The notes under the pieces are model-generated. The model worked only from the letters and a program-made list of their open reading frames with translations, searched no databases and was not told the DNA's origin. From assembly GCA_016212505.1 (NCBI GenBank), contig JACRGB010000014.1:1-54498 (forward strand): 54,498 bases of DNA, in the 5' to 3' direction. Position 1 is the first letter of the stretch. The number at the start of each line of letters is the position of its first letter. Below are positions 1-8,392 of the stretch, one piece after another. Source of the stretch: Microcaldota archaeon. Its GTDB lineage: Archaea; Micrarchaeota; Micrarchaeia; Anstonellales; Bilamarchaeaceae. Position numbers and translations under genes: made by a program.

Positions 1-2
1 AG

Positions 3-92
3 TTCTTCAGGACGGTTAGTGATGTTGATCTGAAGACTGTAAGAAAATATGTGCAAAATCAATCAGTACAAAAAACTCTTGTGAGTTTTTGA
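3..92 (+). mobile_element. tnpA: C-terminal fragment of an IS200/IS605-family TnpA-like transposase (truncated by window edge)
   Basis: Frame from nt 3 reads FFRTVSDVDLKTVRKYVQNQSVQKTLVSF*, resembling the TnpA (Y1 HUH) C-terminus with ...YVENQ; followed directly by a strong hairpin. Confidence 0.65.
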
Positions 93-137
93 CATCCCAA
101 AAAAGGAAACCCCACCCTTTAGGGTGGGGAGGATGTC
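91..137 (+). repeat. IS200/IS605-like right-end imperfect palindrome
   Basis: Inner stem CCCCACCCT(110-118)/AGGGTGGGG(121-129); outer stem GACATCC(91-97)/GGATGTC(131-137); immediately follows the transposase stop codon. Confidence 0.65.
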
Positions 138-205
138 ATTTACTTCCTATGGTGAAACGCTCGGAAACCGGACTAGGAAAAAATAACTTGTTTATTTGGT
201 TAGGT

Positions 206-1141
206 TTAATCAGAAGACAACTCGTTGTTCCTGACCGCTAGATTGTCCTCCGTTATCTCAATCAGGTCAATAAGGTATTCGCTGATCCGGATGCAGCGCT
301 CTAGGACCGAGCGTATCTGATGGACTTTTTTTCCTGGAGGCGCTTTTTCAAGGTCTTTTGAAAAATCAATCAGGCTCCTTTCGCAGGCAATTGCCCGTTC
401 GAACGTTTCCTCAGAAGATTTTTCAGATAAAAAATTAGTAGTTATGTCCATAAATAATGGCTCAAGGAGATGAAGCGCCCTTGAAATGTGTGGCTCATGC
501 GGAAGGGTGGCGAGGCAGACCTGCTCAATATGGTCCGAAATCCGCTCTATTGTTTTTGCTACGAGTGCGGCATTTATTGCAAATGAGGGCCTGACACTTT
601 CCATACCAAGAATACGGAGTTCGAGGAGGTAGAGCCGGTCGATTTCATTTTCACGCCTTTTGATTTCAATTTCCAAACCCCGTTTGCCTTTCAATACCTG
701 GTTCCATAGGTGGAAAAGTGTAACTGCACTTGAATACATTCTCTGCAATGTTGCATTTGTTGTAAGGCTTTCTCCCCGATAAAGGACTTCAAGGACACTC
801 TGGTTGTTTTTTTCCTCAATTATCTCTATTCCGCTTAGCCTTGTGCGTGCTTCTTCTGCTACGCTTGCTGCGAGTTCCCCATATATTATGATCCTGCGTG
901 CACCTGCCAGGTATGCCGCCATCACCTTCGGCAGGGTTTTATCTATTGAAATGGAACAATGGATTGCCGCAGCGGCACTGATTTTTTTCGGCCGTAATGA
1001 AACAACCAGCGAACCCTCTACCGACTCTGTGATGCTTGCTTGCGTGCCTGCGGTAATGCGGTTTCTTTCTGCCCACTTCTTTGGAAGTGAAATGATGTAT
1101 GTCGTTCCACCTGTCTTTTGTATCCTTCGGAATTCTTCCAT
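206..1141 (-). CDS. phoU: Phosphate uptake regulator, SpoVT/AbrB-like N-terminus plus PhoU domains
   Basis: N-terminal RRIQKTGGTTYIISLPKKWAERNRI (AbrB-like) followed by helical PhoU-like region; next to DUF47 and PiT genes. Confidence 0.85.
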   Translation of the reverse strand: MEEFRRIQKTGGTTYIISLPKKWAERNRITAGTQASITESVEGSLVVSLRPKKISAAAAIHCSISIDKTLPKVMAAYLAGARRIIIYGELAASVAEEARTRLSGIEIIEEKNNQSVLEVLYRGESLTTNATLQRMYSSAVTLFHLWNQVLKGKRGLEIEIKRRENEIDRLYLLELRILGMESVRPSFAINAALVAKTIERISDHIEQVCLATLPHEPHISRALHLLEPLFMDITTNFLSEKSSEETFERAIACERSLIDFSKDLEKAPPGKKVHQIRSVLERCIRISEYLIDLIEITEDNLAVRNNELSSD

Positions 1142-1179
1142 GGGTAATGCCCCCCTTGCAGAATATTTCCATTTTCATC

Positions 1180-1267
1180 TATAGCAAGCCACGAAAGTAA
1201 TGCAACCGGTTTTGCCGATACACACATCGGCGTGGCTTGCTATTGATGCCGCATTTTTATTGCGGCA
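1180..1267 (+). repeat. Two-hairpin dispersed repeat, copy 1
   Basis: ATAGCAAGCCACG(1181-1193)/CGTGGCTTGCTAT(1231-1243) plus TGCCGCA(1247-1253)/TGCGGCA(1261-1267); copy 2 is inverted at 18920-19006. Confidence 0.9.
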
Positions 1268-1466
1268 GCTCTAATTTCTTCTGCTTCTATATAGTTTTAT
1301 TAAATCAATATAGTTTATATAGCAAATATATATAAGCTGGTCCAATCCATCTGCTTTGAAAAGGATAAACTAGGAAGATAAGAAAAAAAAAGAAAATAGA
1401 AAAATAGGAAATAAGAAAATAAGAAACTGATAAAAAAGAAAAGGCGAGAAACCAAGGTGTATTATT

Positions 1467-2105
1467 ATGCCGTTAAACAAGTTAAAGCAATTGTTTGTCC
1501 CTAATGATGGTAATTTTTTTGAACTGATGCAAAAACAGGCTGAAATTGCATGTGCTTCATCGGCTATCCTTTGCGATATGCTAGTCGACCATACTGATCT
1601 GAAGGTAAAAACAAATAAGATCCGGCTTTTGGAGCATGAGGGCGACCAGCTTATGCGTGAAATTTATACTTCCCTAAACAATACTTTCATCGTACCAATA
1701 GACCATGGCGATATTTCCTCCCTTGCAAGCGGGCTTGATGATATTATTGATCTTATCGACCACATCTCCACCTTATTTGTTATCTATAAGCTCGATCAAC
1801 CTTCCCCTCCAATGGTACAACTTTCAAAAATCGTTATGGAACAGGCAACCGAGCTTAAGAGCGCAGTGGCGGCCCTAAACCATTCACGTACCTACGGCCA
1901 GGTTGCCAAGCACTGTAATAAGATCAAGAGCCTGGAAAATAAGGCCGATGAAATTTACCTTCGTGCTATCGAAGAGTTATTTGACCAAAACGATCCGATA
2001 CTGATAATAAAGCAAAAAGAACTCCTCGAATGCTTAGAATCAACGACCGATAAGATCGATAAGGTTGCACAGCATATTTCAGACATAATGATGAGGCACT
2101 CTTAA
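1467..2105 (+). CDS. DUF47 family protein (PhoU-like, Pit accessory protein)
   Basis: 212 aa PhoU-like helices, located immediately upstream of the PiT transporter. Confidence 0.85.
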   Translation: MPLNKLKQLFVPNDGNFFELMQKQAEIACASSAILCDMLVDHTDLKVKTNKIRLLEHEGDQLMREIYTSLNNTFIVPIDHGDISSLASGLDDIIDLIDHISTLFVIYKLDQPSPPMVQLSKIVMEQATELKSAVAALNHSRTYGQVAKHCNKIKSLENKADEIYLRAIEELFDQNDPILIIKQKELLECLESTTDKIDKVAQHISDIMMRHS

Positions 2106-2164
2106 GTCTGCGTATGGGTTCGCGTATGAGTAATTAGTAACTTTGAGCTAAGCGGGTTGATGCT

Positions 2165-3175
2165 ATGTTAGAACTAATAATATTTACGATCCTGATGGCA
2201 CTGGCATTTGATTTTATCAACGGGTTCCATGATAGTGCTAATGCGATTTCGACTGTAGTAGCAACGCGGGTGCTCACGCCTATGCAGGCCGTTTCCATGG
2301 CTGCTGTCGGAAATCTTATCGGACCGCTATTTTTTACAACTGCAATTGCAGCCACAATAGGAAAAGGCATCATAGATACAAAAACCATCCAGGGCCTTCT
2401 TCCCGGAGACACGTTCGTAGTCATGATCCTTGCGGCACTTGTAGGTGCGATAGTATGGGACCTTATAACCTGGTTTTTCGGGATACCGGTTTCGAGCAGC
2501 CATGCCTTGATCGGCGGATTGATCGGCGCGGCACTGGTGGCAGTTGGCCCGAATGTCCTGCTCCTTGATGGCATCGGCAAAGTGCTTCTCTTTATCGTGG
2601 TCTCGCCAGTTGTGGGTTTTGTTGCAGCATTTCTGCTCGCACTCATCCTCATGCGTGTATTTCGAAAGAGCGCGCCAGCAAAAATCAACCACTATTTTAA
2701 GTCACTTCAGCTATTCTCGGCGTTTTTCTATTCAGTAACTCACGGGACTAACGATGCACAAAAAACAATGGGGGTAATAACCATCCTTCTGATCGCAGGG
2801 GGCTTCTTAACAAAATTCGATGTCCCACTCTGGGTTATTTTGGCCTGCCATATTTCAATATCCCTAGGCACCTGGTTAGGCGGTTGGCGGATAGTAAAGA
2901 CCATGGCGCATAAAATTACCCAGTTACGGCCTTATCAGGGGTTTTGCGCTGAAACTGCAGGCGGTGTAGTCCTGGTCCAGATGGCTGCAATGGGAGTTCC
3001 GGTCAGTACTACCCATGCAATTGCAGGTGCAATAATGGGCGTTGGTTCAACAAAGAACCCAAAAAGCGTGCGATGGGGCTTGAGCAGGAGTATAGTCATG
3101 GCGTGGGTAATAACTATCCCGTTCAGCGCGGTTGTTGCAGCCGGCTCGTTTTTGGTCCTGCATTACTTTTTGTAA
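2165..3175 (+). CDS. pit: Inorganic phosphate transporter, PiT family
   Basis: Signature FDFINGFHDSANAISTVVATRVL and second repeat FYSVTHGTNDAQKTMG; many TM segments. Confidence 0.95.
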   Translation: MLELIIFTILMALAFDFINGFHDSANAISTVVATRVLTPMQAVSMAAVGNLIGPLFFTTAIAATIGKGIIDTKTIQGLLPGDTFVVMILAALVGAIVWDLITWFFGIPVSSSHALIGGLIGAALVAVGPNVLLLDGIGKVLLFIVVSPVVGFVAAFLLALILMRVFRKSAPAKINHYFKSLQLFSAFFYSVTHGTNDAQKTMGVITILLIAGGFLTKFDVPLWVILACHISISLGTWLGGWRIVKTMAHKITQLRPYQGFCAETAGGVVLVQMAAMGVPVSTTHAIAGAIMGVGSTKNPKSVRWGLSRSIVMAWVITIPFSAVVAAGSFLVLHYFL

Positions 3176-3241
3176 GCCTCTTGGGCATTTATTTAAATTA
3201 CTTGCGATCTCTAAGGAGATACCAATTGAGGTGAAATAGCT

Positions 3242-3319
3242 ATGGGCGATGATGAAGATGATGAACTAGATGAAGATGAAACTGATGGAGAGGATGAAGA
3301 CGAATCAGAAGAAGATTAA
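3242..3319 (+). CDS. Hyper-acidic 25-aa microprotein MGDDEDDELDEDETDGEDEDESEED
   Basis: ATG preceded by GAGGTGA Shine-Dalgarno-like sequence; 19 of 25 residues are D/E; TAA at 3317-3319. Not in the supplied ORF track. Confidence 0.55.
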   Translation: MGDDEDDELDEDETDGEDEDESEED

Positions 3320-3353
3320 TCTTATTTTTCTCTTAACCTTTCTTTTATTGTAT

Positions 3354-3401
3354 CGGAATTTGTATAATTCCGCTGCTGAAAAATTTTTGCGAAAATTTTT
3401 C
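3354..3401. repeat. Palindromic module array, copy A
   Basis: CGGAATT-TGTAT-AATTCCG (3354-3372) and GAAAAATTTT/AAAATTTTTC (3378-3401). Confidence 0.8.
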
Positions 3402-3511
3402 ATTGTATGGCCAGGACAGTGCCAGGCCGATTTTTTTCTTTTATTAACAGCCGAGAAATCCCACTACTGTCAAATAAATGAATTTATAAAGTTCCAAGAT
3501 GATATTTCCTC

Positions 3512-4477
3512 ATGCAAGTCCTTGACCTAACTTCCGGAAGCCTCATTCAAGGCCCAAAGGAGAAAAATGTCTGGATAAATATCCATCCGGACGAGCTTTC
3601 GCAATTAAAAGGCTTCGGCATTTTTGATGAGGATTTCCAGAAAATAAGAAAACAGCGAATTGCATTTTATCTGGAATTTGAAAAATACACCGGGATGATA
3701 TTATTCGATTTGGATTATTATGAAGGTAATATCAAAAAATTCCCATTAATCATGTTCTTTGATAAGGGCCGAATAATCACAATAAGCGATCTTGATCATA
3801 TTGGAAACTTTTACTCGGATTTTATAGTTCAAAAACAAATGAAGAAAATCGCTATAGAGCAGATCGTTTTTGAATTGCTTGCTGATGTTATAAACAAGAA
3901 CAGTGAAGTTGGCCTAAAACTTGAAAAAGATATTGCAAAACTGGAAGAGAAAATTAATACCACCAAAACTCTTGATGTTAAGGGAACGATTTCACTCAGA
4001 AAAGCTTTGCTTCGGATCAGCAGGCACTATTGGGGTCAGAGACAGATACTTTTTGATTTTAGGGAAAATCGTATCAATATGCTTTCTCCGGGAAAAGAAA
4101 TTGAGAGCAGGCTTTCTGACCTTTACAACTCAATGTTTTTTGACATAAACATGAACGAGCAGTTGCATGCCATTATCGCTGATGTTCGGGAATTGTATAT
4201 GTCCACTGTTTCAAATAAAATAAATGATTCAATAAAAAAATTAACTGTCATCACTGTGCTGCTAACCATAATCGCAACAATAAGCGCGGTACCAAATACA
4301 ATTGCCACTGTTTTTGGGGTGCCCTATCTTCCTCTTAAGGCAGATGTGCCAATCAACCTGCCCGGGTTTTCTTTATTGCCCTGGCAACTTATCGTACTAT
4401 TGCTTGTCCTTTCGACAGTCATCCCGACCTGGCTACTATATTCCTGGTGGAAAAAGAGCTATGGCGACTGGGAATGA
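3512..4477 (+). CDS. corA: CorA-like divalent cation transporter
   Basis: 321 aa with two C-terminal TM helices and ...SAVPNTIATVFGVPYLP...; cytoplasmic helical region typical of CorA. Confidence 0.8.
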   Translation: MQVLDLTSGSLIQGPKEKNVWINIHPDELSQLKGFGIFDEDFQKIRKQRIAFYLEFEKYTGMILFDLDYYEGNIKKFPLIMFFDKGRIITISDLDHIGNFYSDFIVQKQMKKIAIEQIVFELLADVINKNSEVGLKLEKDIAKLEEKINTTKTLDVKGTISLRKALLRISRHYWGQRQILFDFRENRINMLSPGKEIESRLSDLYNSMFFDINMNEQLHAIIADVRELYMSTVSNKINDSIKKLTVITVLLTIIATISAVPNTIATVFGVPYLPLKADVPINLPGFSLLPWQLIVLLLVLSTVIPTWLLYSWWKKSYGDWE

Positions 4478-4530
4478 ACCCAAAATGGGACCCACAATAA
4501 GTTTAAATTTCTTCTTTTCGAGGCTTAGGT

Positions 4531-5226
4531 ATGAAAGATAGGAAAAGTATGAAAAAATTCATCCTATTTGGTTTTCTTTCCATGTTCATCATTCTTTTCC
4601 TTGCAGGCTGTACTGAAGCTGAAACTGCCAAAATGCTTGGTGTTCCAAAAGAAGCAGTGAATACTATTGCAGCAAACCAGGACTGTACCAAGCTTGATGA
4701 ATCTGCCCAACCACAGTGTTGGAGGGAAAAGGCTCTTGCAACCGGAAAGATTGAATATTGCCATAATATTCTTACTGGCGCGAATATGGCAGAATATTCT
4801 GCAGATAGCAACGAATGCTTTTCAAAATTTGCCGAGGAACTTGGTTCCTCTACAGCATGTGATAAAATACTCGGTGATAGTGGTGGTTATACCCGAACTT
4901 CGTGTAAAATAAATGTTGCAGCAAAGAATTTCGATGTTGCCGCATGCAGTGAAATATCTGATAGCCGTGACCGCAACAACTGCTATAATCTGCTCGATCA
5001 GCAAATTTCTGAAAAAGGATGCAATGATGAAAAAGGGGAACCGCGCGTAGTCTGCGTCTACTCGTACGCAAAATTAAAAAATGACCCGGCTATTTGCGAT
5101 CAATACTTCAAGCCAAAAAATGATCCATTAAGAAACTTCTTTCTCAACCAGGATACTAATATAATAGAAACAAGAGCTTCCTGCATGCAATACGTATACC
5201 TTTCCTCTAAAATAGAAAGAGAATAA
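4531..5226 (+). CDS. Cys-rich predicted lipoprotein
   Basis: Signal peptide with lipobox FLAGC; repeated paired cysteines. Confidence 0.65.
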   Translation: MKDRKSMKKFILFGFLSMFIILFLAGCTEAETAKMLGVPKEAVNTIAANQDCTKLDESAQPQCWREKALATGKIEYCHNILTGANMAEYSADSNECFSKFAEELGSSTACDKILGDSGGYTRTSCKINVAAKNFDVAACSEISDSRDRNNCYNLLDQQISEKGCNDEKGEPRVVCVYSYAKLKNDPAICDQYFKPKNDPLRNFFLNQDTNIIETRASCMQYVYLSSKIERE

Positions 5227-5398
5227 CTTGTTATCTGGGCCTTGAGCGAGACGCATAAGTGTGCACTTAATAACATTAATAAATGTTACTGCCCTATTAT
5301 AAAAATATCAAAAACTGGTGCTTAGTATTAGTTAGATTAGGCAAAAAAGTACCATTTTTAAACACTTCCAACCATAGTAGTCTAGAGAGGATGCGCTA

Positions 5399-5545
5399 AT
5401 GTCAAACCAAACTTTAGCTGAAATTAAAAAGCAAAGCAGAATGACAAAAATCATAACAAATTATTGCAACGCTTTTCCTTCTTTGAAAAATATCTTCTTT
5501 ATGAATTTTCTAACTAGCTCAGAGGTGAATGTATATGGGGCGTAG
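5399..5545 (+). CDS. Possible 48-aa small ORF overlapping the next gene start
   Basis: GAGAGGATGCGCTAATG (SD spaced before ATG); MSNQTLAEIKKQSRMTKIITNYCNAFPSLKNIFFMNFLTSSEVNVYGA. Confidence 0.3.
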   Translation: MSNQTLAEIKKQSRMTKIITNYCNAFPSLKNIFFMNFLTSSEVNVYGA

Positions 5546-6698
5546 AATTAGGGCTGGAATACTTGCAGTGTCTATTACCGCTGCAATTGCCGCAACCTTC
5601 TTTTTAAAAAAACCACATCCGGAAGGTCCCATGGAAATCAAAGAAGCGCATTCTTCTGTACCACGATCTAGCAGTATACCTTCACTCTCAGAAGTGCAAA
5701 AAATACAAGCAAAAATGAAATCAAAAATTCCAATTACCCCTAAAGAAGCGGACATGTACGTAAGAGAAAGATACATAGATGCTTTTGCAGCACACGTATC
5801 CCCCATGCAAAGAAATCCTCTAGTCAAAGATAAGAAAAGAATAGTAGCTAGAGTAGAAATCTGCTCAGATGCCAGAACAAAAGTAGGAAACGTGCAATCC
5901 TCTTCTGTAGGGACAATAGTATTTGATTCGCATGCTGGAAATCTTTATCGTAATAGTCCTGAGAGGGATGCAAGACAATATATTTTTGTGGGCCATGGCG
6001 GATATAAGGGTTGTGGCGCAGTTGGAGCTGCCAAAGAACTTAAAAGCAATGGCGAAGAACCTGAAGATCTAGCCATAAAAGCAATAACCCGTGTTGCTCC
6101 AGCAGTATTTAATGAAAAGGTAGAAGATCATTCAAAGCGAAGTGTTATGGCAGAAGCGAAAAGAGCTGAAAAAGATGGCAAGATCGGTTCTGGAATTTAT
6201 GTAAACTTTGAAACAGGTGCTATAGAACTTGTTTATGGTCCTAGGACTGATGAGAACGCTCGAGTCATGAAATTAATTAAAGAAAACTTCCCCAATCCAA
6301 GAGATGCACCAGCATTAAAAACTCAATATGCTAGTTTTATTACATTTGTCCAATCCGGTAGATCTTTAACAGGAAAAACAATCTTAAATTCCGGCCCAAA
6401 TGTCACGTTTGAAGCAAACTTTACAGTTGATGAAAAAGGAGAAGTTACTTTGCATCCTGCAGCTGTGGGATCTGTAGAATATGCTCTTCTTCATGTTCCT
6501 GGGGCAAAGGATAGTAACATAATTGTGGTTATTGATCCTGATGAAAATATTGCCCGAGCAGCTGCCATGGATATAAAGTCGGCTATAAGCAAAAGCAAAA
6601 TCCCCGAACTTAAAGAAATCATCCAGCGTATTACTGTGCTGGCATATCAAGAAGATTGGTTCAATGGGCGATTAAAAGCACTAAATATTAGTAATTAA
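5529..6698 (+). CDS. Membrane-anchored beta-carbonic-anhydrase-like protein with extra C-terminal domain
   Basis: N-terminal TM/signal; beta-CA-like motifs CSDAR, HAGN and GHGGYKGCGAV. Confidence 0.6.
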   Translation: MYMGRRIRAGILAVSITAAIAATFFLKKPHPEGPMEIKEAHSSVPRSSSIPSLSEVQKIQAKMKSKIPITPKEADMYVRERYIDAFAAHVSPMQRNPLVKDKKRIVARVEICSDARTKVGNVQSSSVGTIVFDSHAGNLYRNSPERDARQYIFVGHGGYKGCGAVGAAKELKSNGEEPEDLAIKAITRVAPAVFNEKVEDHSKRSVMAEAKRAEKDGKIGSGIYVNFETGAIELVYGPRTDENARVMKLIKENFPNPRDAPALKTQYASFITFVQSGRSLTGKTILNSGPNVTFEANFTVDEKGEVTLHPAAVGSVEYALLHVPGAKDSNIIVVIDPDENIARAAAMDIKSAISKSKIPELKEIIQRITVLAYQEDWFNGRLKALNISN

Positions 6699-6720
6699 AT
6701 CCAAAAATAAGAACTAGTTT

Positions 6721-8262
6721 TTAGTGCAATAACGATTGTGCCCCAAACTGTAAAGTAAGCATGTATCTAATATCGTCTGCGCTCATCGGATGAGCTGGTA
6801 TTACCATCAATCCCCCCACCTGTCCGCTAAACCCTTTATGACCTAAGTATGCACGGGGGCCAACCATAAAACCACTATAACTTGTATTCTTGGCTTCAAC
6901 TCCAACATCAAGTCCAATTGCAAGAGGATCAATAATTTTGAAAAGAGGTACAGCTGCTAATATTTGCCATAAGGCTAAATCCGGATCGAGTCTACTTACT
7001 ACCGGTCCTCCTATTTCCAAAGCCTTAAGCGTATGAAGCCAATATACTGTTGCGCTTAAGGAAGGTTTTTGATTTTTTACCCATCCCCAGGGCAAAGTGC
7101 CCTGAACAAAGAAAACTCCAGGACCAAGCGGATCAGTGCTAAGTTCTGCAGATACTCTCAAATAATACCAATAATCATATTGAAAGCGGCCACCTAGAAT
7201 TTCTGAAGTGCGACTATTGGTATCTTGGCCTTCTGAAGAACCCTGTATTCTCTGGCCTCCTATTGTAAAAGCAAGCAATATTCCATGTCCGCTATTTCCA
7301 TAAGTGGCACCCAGAATTACATCCCCAGAATGTATTCTTACTGCGCTTTCTGGTTTTAGAGTTAGTCTTGTGCCACCTGATCGGTATCTTAATCCGGTAT
7401 AGGTACCAAATCCTTTCCCTAAATATGTCCTAACATAAGCGGCTATTCCATCAAGATCTCCTTTATTATCATTAAGCTCTGCAAATGTTAATCTCATTGC
7501 TTCTAAGCCTACTGCAAGATTAATTCTATCTTCTGGCTTTGGCACTTCTTTTACAACTGGTGTTGGAGCTTCTTCCACCACTGGTTCAGTTCTTTGTACT
7601 GGAGCAGTGGCTGCCTCGGGCGCTTCTGCTTGTGGTGGTTGTGCAAACGATGTATATTCTAGAACAGTGACAAGACCAAAAGGAGAAATTACACTAACCG
7701 AATGTTCTCCCTCTGGTATCGGAATCATAATACTGACTCCCCCCGCTATTTTTTTACCTTCTAAGAATTTTTTACCAAGCTCGCTCTCAGCTTGAAGCTT
7801 TGATGCAGTTCTCATATTTCCTTTTTCAACTATTATCTCATTATCTACCTTATATGTAATATCAAGATCATTCGTATCATTTAGTGGCGCTGCTTGATCA
7901 ACAACTGCAAAAAATTCGAGCTGTATTTTTGCAGGTCCTTTGACTTTTATTTTTGTCGGTTTACCGGACGGTAGTTCGGACGGATATACTGTGTATATAT
8001 CTGGCTTCACACCTACACTTAGATCAACAATTTGAAATGGTTCTATCCTCTCGACTTTAATTTCTGCAAGAGCTTTTTCAGATCTATCTGCCCTTGCAAC
8101 TGATGATGTCGCAAGCGGAACCAGCAATGCAAGTCCGGTAAATAATGGTGCCAAGTTTCTTACTAACCAGCTTTTTCGTGTTCTTGGCCTTGTTAGCGCT
8201 CGGCTATCTGCGTCTGATTTTCGAGTTAAAACTAGTTGCCCTGATCCTCCTTTTCTTCCCAT
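6721..8262 (-). CDS. Secreted protein with Pro-rich linker and beta-strand-rich C-terminal region (barrel-like)
   Basis: Signal peptide followed by SVARAD; PEAATAPVQRTEPVVEEAPTPVVKEVPKPED linker; alternating amphipathic strands to the C-terminus. Confidence 0.6.
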   Translation of the reverse strand: MGRKGGSGQLVLTRKSDADSRALTRPRTRKSWLVRNLAPLFTGLALLVPLATSSVARADRSEKALAEIKVERIEPFQIVDLSVGVKPDIYTVYPSELPSGKPTKIKVKGPAKIQLEFFAVVDQAAPLNDTNDLDITYKVDNEIIVEKGNMRTASKLQAESELGKKFLEGKKIAGGVSIMIPIPEGEHSVSVISPFGLVTVLEYTSFAQPPQAEAPEAATAPVQRTEPVVEEAPTPVVKEVPKPEDRINLAVGLEAMRLTFAELNDNKGDLDGIAAYVRTYLGKGFGTYTGLRYRSGGTRLTLKPESAVRIHSGDVILGATYGNSGHGILLAFTIGGQRIQGSSEGQDTNSRTSEILGGRFQYDYWYYLRVSAELSTDPLGPGVFFVQGTLPWGWVKNQKPSLSATVYWLHTLKALEIGGPVVSRLDPDLALWQILAAVPLFKIIDPLAIGLDVGVEAKNTSYSGFMVGPRAYLGHKGFSGQVGGLMVIPAHPMSADDIRYMLTLQFGAQSLLH

Positions 8263-8392
8263 GAAACTAGATAATGTGACAATACTTTTAAAAACCCAGT
8301 CTCAGACATCTTCTTACACTCGATTCCTTCCTATGATTTGTAATCTGCGAAAAAAACAACCTGAGAAAAAATATAATTGAAAAAGAACAATT

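Noticed and set aside
2134-2692. Antisense ORFs opposite pit (184 and 121 aa)
   Set aside because: Mirror of a strongly recognised PiT gene; no motif.
3270-3530. 86-aa ORF on the plus strand
   Set aside because: Out of frame with the better-supported acidic microORF and running through palindromic repeats.
4302-4477. Absence of the canonical GMN motif in the CorA-like gene as evidence of a new transporter
   Set aside because: VPNTIATVFGVP-type C-termini are a plausible known variation in archaeal CorA-like proteins; not strong enough alone.
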